Assembly (NCBI RefSeq): GCF_964204865.1
Contig: NC_135251.1
Location: 6,572,001 to 6,636,000, forward strand
Length of the DNA stretch: 64,000 nucleotides
From: Styela clava
Taxonomy: Eukaryota > Chordata > Ascidiacea > Stolidobranchia > Styelidae
Reading direction: 5' to 3'
Part shown: positions 61,670 to 64,000 of the stretch, one piece after another
Layout of the letters: each line of letters starts with the position of its first letter
Numbering within the stretch: position 1 is the stretch's first letter
Notes under the pieces: generated by a model
Database searches by the model: none
What the model was told of the DNA's origin: nothing
The model's input: the letters and a program-made list of their open reading frames with translations, nothing else
Program-made: the position numbers and the translations under genes

Positions 61670-63531
61670 TGTTAACGGCTCAACTATACATTCAGCCTTT
61701 GGCATCCCAATGTTAGGAAGTACCAGGTCATATTGCAAACTTTCAAATGATAAATTGAACAGCTATATGCGAAAATATTTCTATTTACAAGTCTTGTTCA
61801 TCGACGAAATTAGCATGGTTGGTGCTACATTGTTCTCATGGATTGACCAGCGACTGCGAGAAATAAAAAAAAGTAATATTCCGTTTGGGAACGTTTCAGT
61901 TATAGTTATAGGTGACTTATTTCAACTTCCACCTGTAATGGATTCATGGATTTTCTGTACTCCAACTATTCATGGAGAAGCAGGTTGCTTGTCTACTAGT
62001 ATATGGTCGAAATTTTCCCTGATCGAATTGACGGATATATTAAGGCAAAAAAATGATCTTGAATTTTGCCAGATTTGCAACAGAGTGAGAGAAGGAAAGC
62101 AAACTCAAAATGACATTGACTTCTTTAACAAGAAACTTCACACAGTATGTCAGCAGGAAGATACTATTTGTACACTGCTTTTTAAAGAAAATGCATTTGT
62201 CGATCAGTATAATGCCCAAAAATTAGCATCACTTGATAGTGAAGTTGTAGAGTTTTTTTCAGTTGATGTTTCAGCAGATACTATGGAGAAGTGTGACATA
62301 CCTTCTTCCTTGCCTCTTTCTAGAACAGCAGGTCTTTCCAGATGTCTTCAACTAAAGGTTGGTTGTCCAGTTATGGTCACATGCAATGTTGATACCAAAT
62401 GTGGTCTTACAAACGGAGTACGGGGAGTCGTGCAACATTTAGAAAATACTAACAGTATGGTCGTGTGGGTAAAATTTGATGATCCAGCTGTCGGAAATAC
62501 TATTCGAAATAAAACCCGTTTGCAGAGGCCAGACAACTTCTCTGTGCCTATTGTGCATTTGAAATGCAATTTTTTATACAAGAAAAAAACTGTAAGTCGT
62601 CGACAAATACCATTACGTTTGTGTTTTGCTTTGACAGTTCATAAAGCGCAGGGGCAGACACTTGATGGGGCAATCATATCGATGGATGGTAAGAGACGCA
62701 CAGTTGAAAATGGTCTTTTTTATGTTGCGATAACCAGAATAAGATCAAGCAATCATTTGCACTTAAAGAATTTCAACGAAAGTTACATCAGAATCAGTGC
62801 ACAAGTGTCACAAGAAATGAAAAGACTTCGGAGCAAACTATATGATTATTGTGAAACACCATTACGAATAAAGACACACAAAAAAGAAATTTCAATTTCA
62901 TACTTGAATATCTCATCTCTTAGAAAACACATTAATGATTTGAAATCTGACTTCAATTTATTAGATTCAACAGTTCTATGCATTGCAGAAACCTGGCTTA
63001 GGCCATCGGATTCTGGTCCAAATTACTACTTGGAAAATTTCAACATCTTAGAAAGACTTGATGGACTTATTCAGACAAATGGAAAAGGATTGCTTCTTTA
63101 TTCAAAAAGTAATATCAGATATTCAATATACAACTCTGGAAATGACGCAATTCAGTGGATCATGGCCAATATAGATGATCTAATTTGCTGTTTCGTATAT
63201 TTCCCACCAGGAACTGCTTTGTATATGATGTCTGATTCGTTCTTATCATGGTTCAATTCTCAAACAGTACCGGATTTAATCATTGGTGATTTCAACAAGT
63301 CAACTGCAGAAATGGAAGTGTTATCATCAAAATACTCCTTGCTGTGTTTGACAGAAAGCAAGACTACTAGAGGTTCAAGGGATATCGATCACATTTTCTG
63401 GAGGAAATCTGATCACATGTCAGTATCTGCACAAGTTTACAATGTGTTCTACTCTGATCATGATGCAGTTTCAGTGCGTGTGGAAAAAAGGGAAAACTCA
63501 ATGCTTCTTTGCAATGTGGAACTACCAACAG
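61669..63531 (+). CDS. Helitron helicase remainder and EEP endonuclease domain
   Basis: After the frameshift the PIF1-type helicase continues with NVNGSTIHSAFGIP, LFIDEISMVG (Walker B), VIVIGDLFQLPPV, LTDILRQ, LKVGCPVMVTCNVD and LTVHKAQGQTLDGAIIS with LFYVAITR (motifs V-VI). From about 62885 an endonuclease/exonuclease/phosphatase domain follows: ISYLNISSLRKH, LCIAETWL, DLIIGDFN, GSRDIDHIFW and SDHDAVSVRV, covering the catalytic Asn, Glu, Asp and His positions. A good donor (ACAG|GTAAGG) lies at 63531, and an acceptor at 63868 leads to a tiny last exon; unspliced, the frame would end at 63569. Confidence 0.87.
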
Positions 63532-63569
63532 GTAAGGATAATATGATCTCTGATACAGAAGTATTTTAA

Positions 63570-64000
63570 ATGTGTTTTTTTCATATTGTTGAGGAAAATA
63601 AAATGACACTGTTGCAACGAGAAATATACTTTTGTCATCTCACACATAAAACCCAACCTTTATATGTGACAATCTCATCTAATAAATGTAAAGTATTATT
63701 TGGCAGTGAGAAATTTTTTTTTTATTTTTTTTTATCAAAATCAAACTATACCCCAGTTTGTCTTATGTATTGTGTACATTTTTTATGATGCTGTAATCTG
63801 TTCAGTTTTATCAAATATAATTTATTATTATTCACTTCATTTTAAAATCAATACATTGTTATTTGCAGATGTGATAATTTGATAGCTGCTGAGCGTGAAA
63901 CCATTCCTACAATTGTGAGCTGATGTGAAGAACCCCACCACCAAACATTTAAGCTTGAAATTCTCATTAGAGTTAGCTCGTCAAGTGCAATATTTTTCAT
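63570..64000. other. Helitron 3' flank or intron
   Basis: T-rich sequence without a recognisable gene, apart from the possible mini-exon. I did not find a convincing terminal hairpin of the Helitron before the window ends. Confidence 0.5.
63869..63882 (+). CDS. Possible last mini-exon of the Helitron gene
   Basis: TTATTTGCAG precedes ATGTGATAATTTGA, which joins in phase to the donor at 63531 and ends the protein with DVII and a stop. The splice signals are good, but 14 bases are too few to be certain. Confidence 0.4.

Larger units (their letters stand above)
55833..63882 (+). mobile_element. Helentron-type Helitron
   Basis: A long coding unit with HUH Rep nuclease, PIF1-type helicase and a C-terminal endonuclease/exonuclease/phosphatase domain defines a rolling-circle transposon of the Helentron kind. 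Only the coding limits are given. The true ends, which in Helentrons carry short repeats and a 3' hairpin, were not identified, and the 3' end may lie beyond the window. The coding unit has two frameshifts, at about 57690 and 61668, so this copy is probably not autonomous as sequenced. Confidence 0.85.

Overview
The window is AT-rich animal nuclear DNA. Coding sequence is split into many short exons with GT-AG introns, and there are many decayed DNA transposons. The protein families (C-type lectin and Ig ectodomains joined to a receptor tyrosine phosphatase, a HARBI1-like transposase, a Helentron-type Helitron) fit a marine invertebrate. An invertebrate chordate such as an ascidian is plausible, but that is an inference and no single feature proves it.

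Region 1 (about 1.9-8.4 kb, minus strand): ten in-phase exons encode a signal peptide, two complete C-type lectin domains (CTLD), a small Ig-like module and the first two thirds of a third CTLD. No stop or phase error was found, but the 3' part of the gene is missing. Region 2 (about 20.6-44.2 kb, plus strand): some 37 exons encode repeated [Ig-like, CTLD, Ig-like] modules, a C2-type Ig domain, fibronectin III-like exons, a furin site, one transmembrane helix and two tandem PTP domains. This part has a 3' end and stop but no recognisable 5' end. It carries a frameshift, two stops, three unresolved exon junctions and a missing exon in the first PTP domain. The first PTP domain has lost the signature Arg and the second has lost the catalytic Cys. 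The two regions share homologous exons and introns in opposite orientation and are complementary halves of one receptor, so an inversion that split a single gene is the simplest explanation.

The 12 kb between them and the receptor introns are gene-poor. They hold several miniature inverted-repeat elements of hAT type, several with recognisable 8-bp target duplications; one has its empty site preserved in a paralogous intron.

Region 3 (44.5-55.8 kb): dispersed repeats, a frameshifted PIF/Harbinger transposase gene (51.6-53.0 kb), two long inverted repeats (one a near-perfect ~490-bp foldback), a 163-bp direct duplication and a GGTACC-rich tract.

Region 4 (55.8-63.9 kb): a Helitron of the Helentron type whose single ancestral reading frame runs as ubiquitin-specific-protease-like domain, 45-bp in-frame repeat array, zinc-finger-like DUF6570-type region, HUH Rep nuclease, PIF1-type helicase and endonuclease/exonuclease/phosphatase domain. 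Two frameshifts interrupt it. The N-terminal USP-like protease is the most unusual item in this element.
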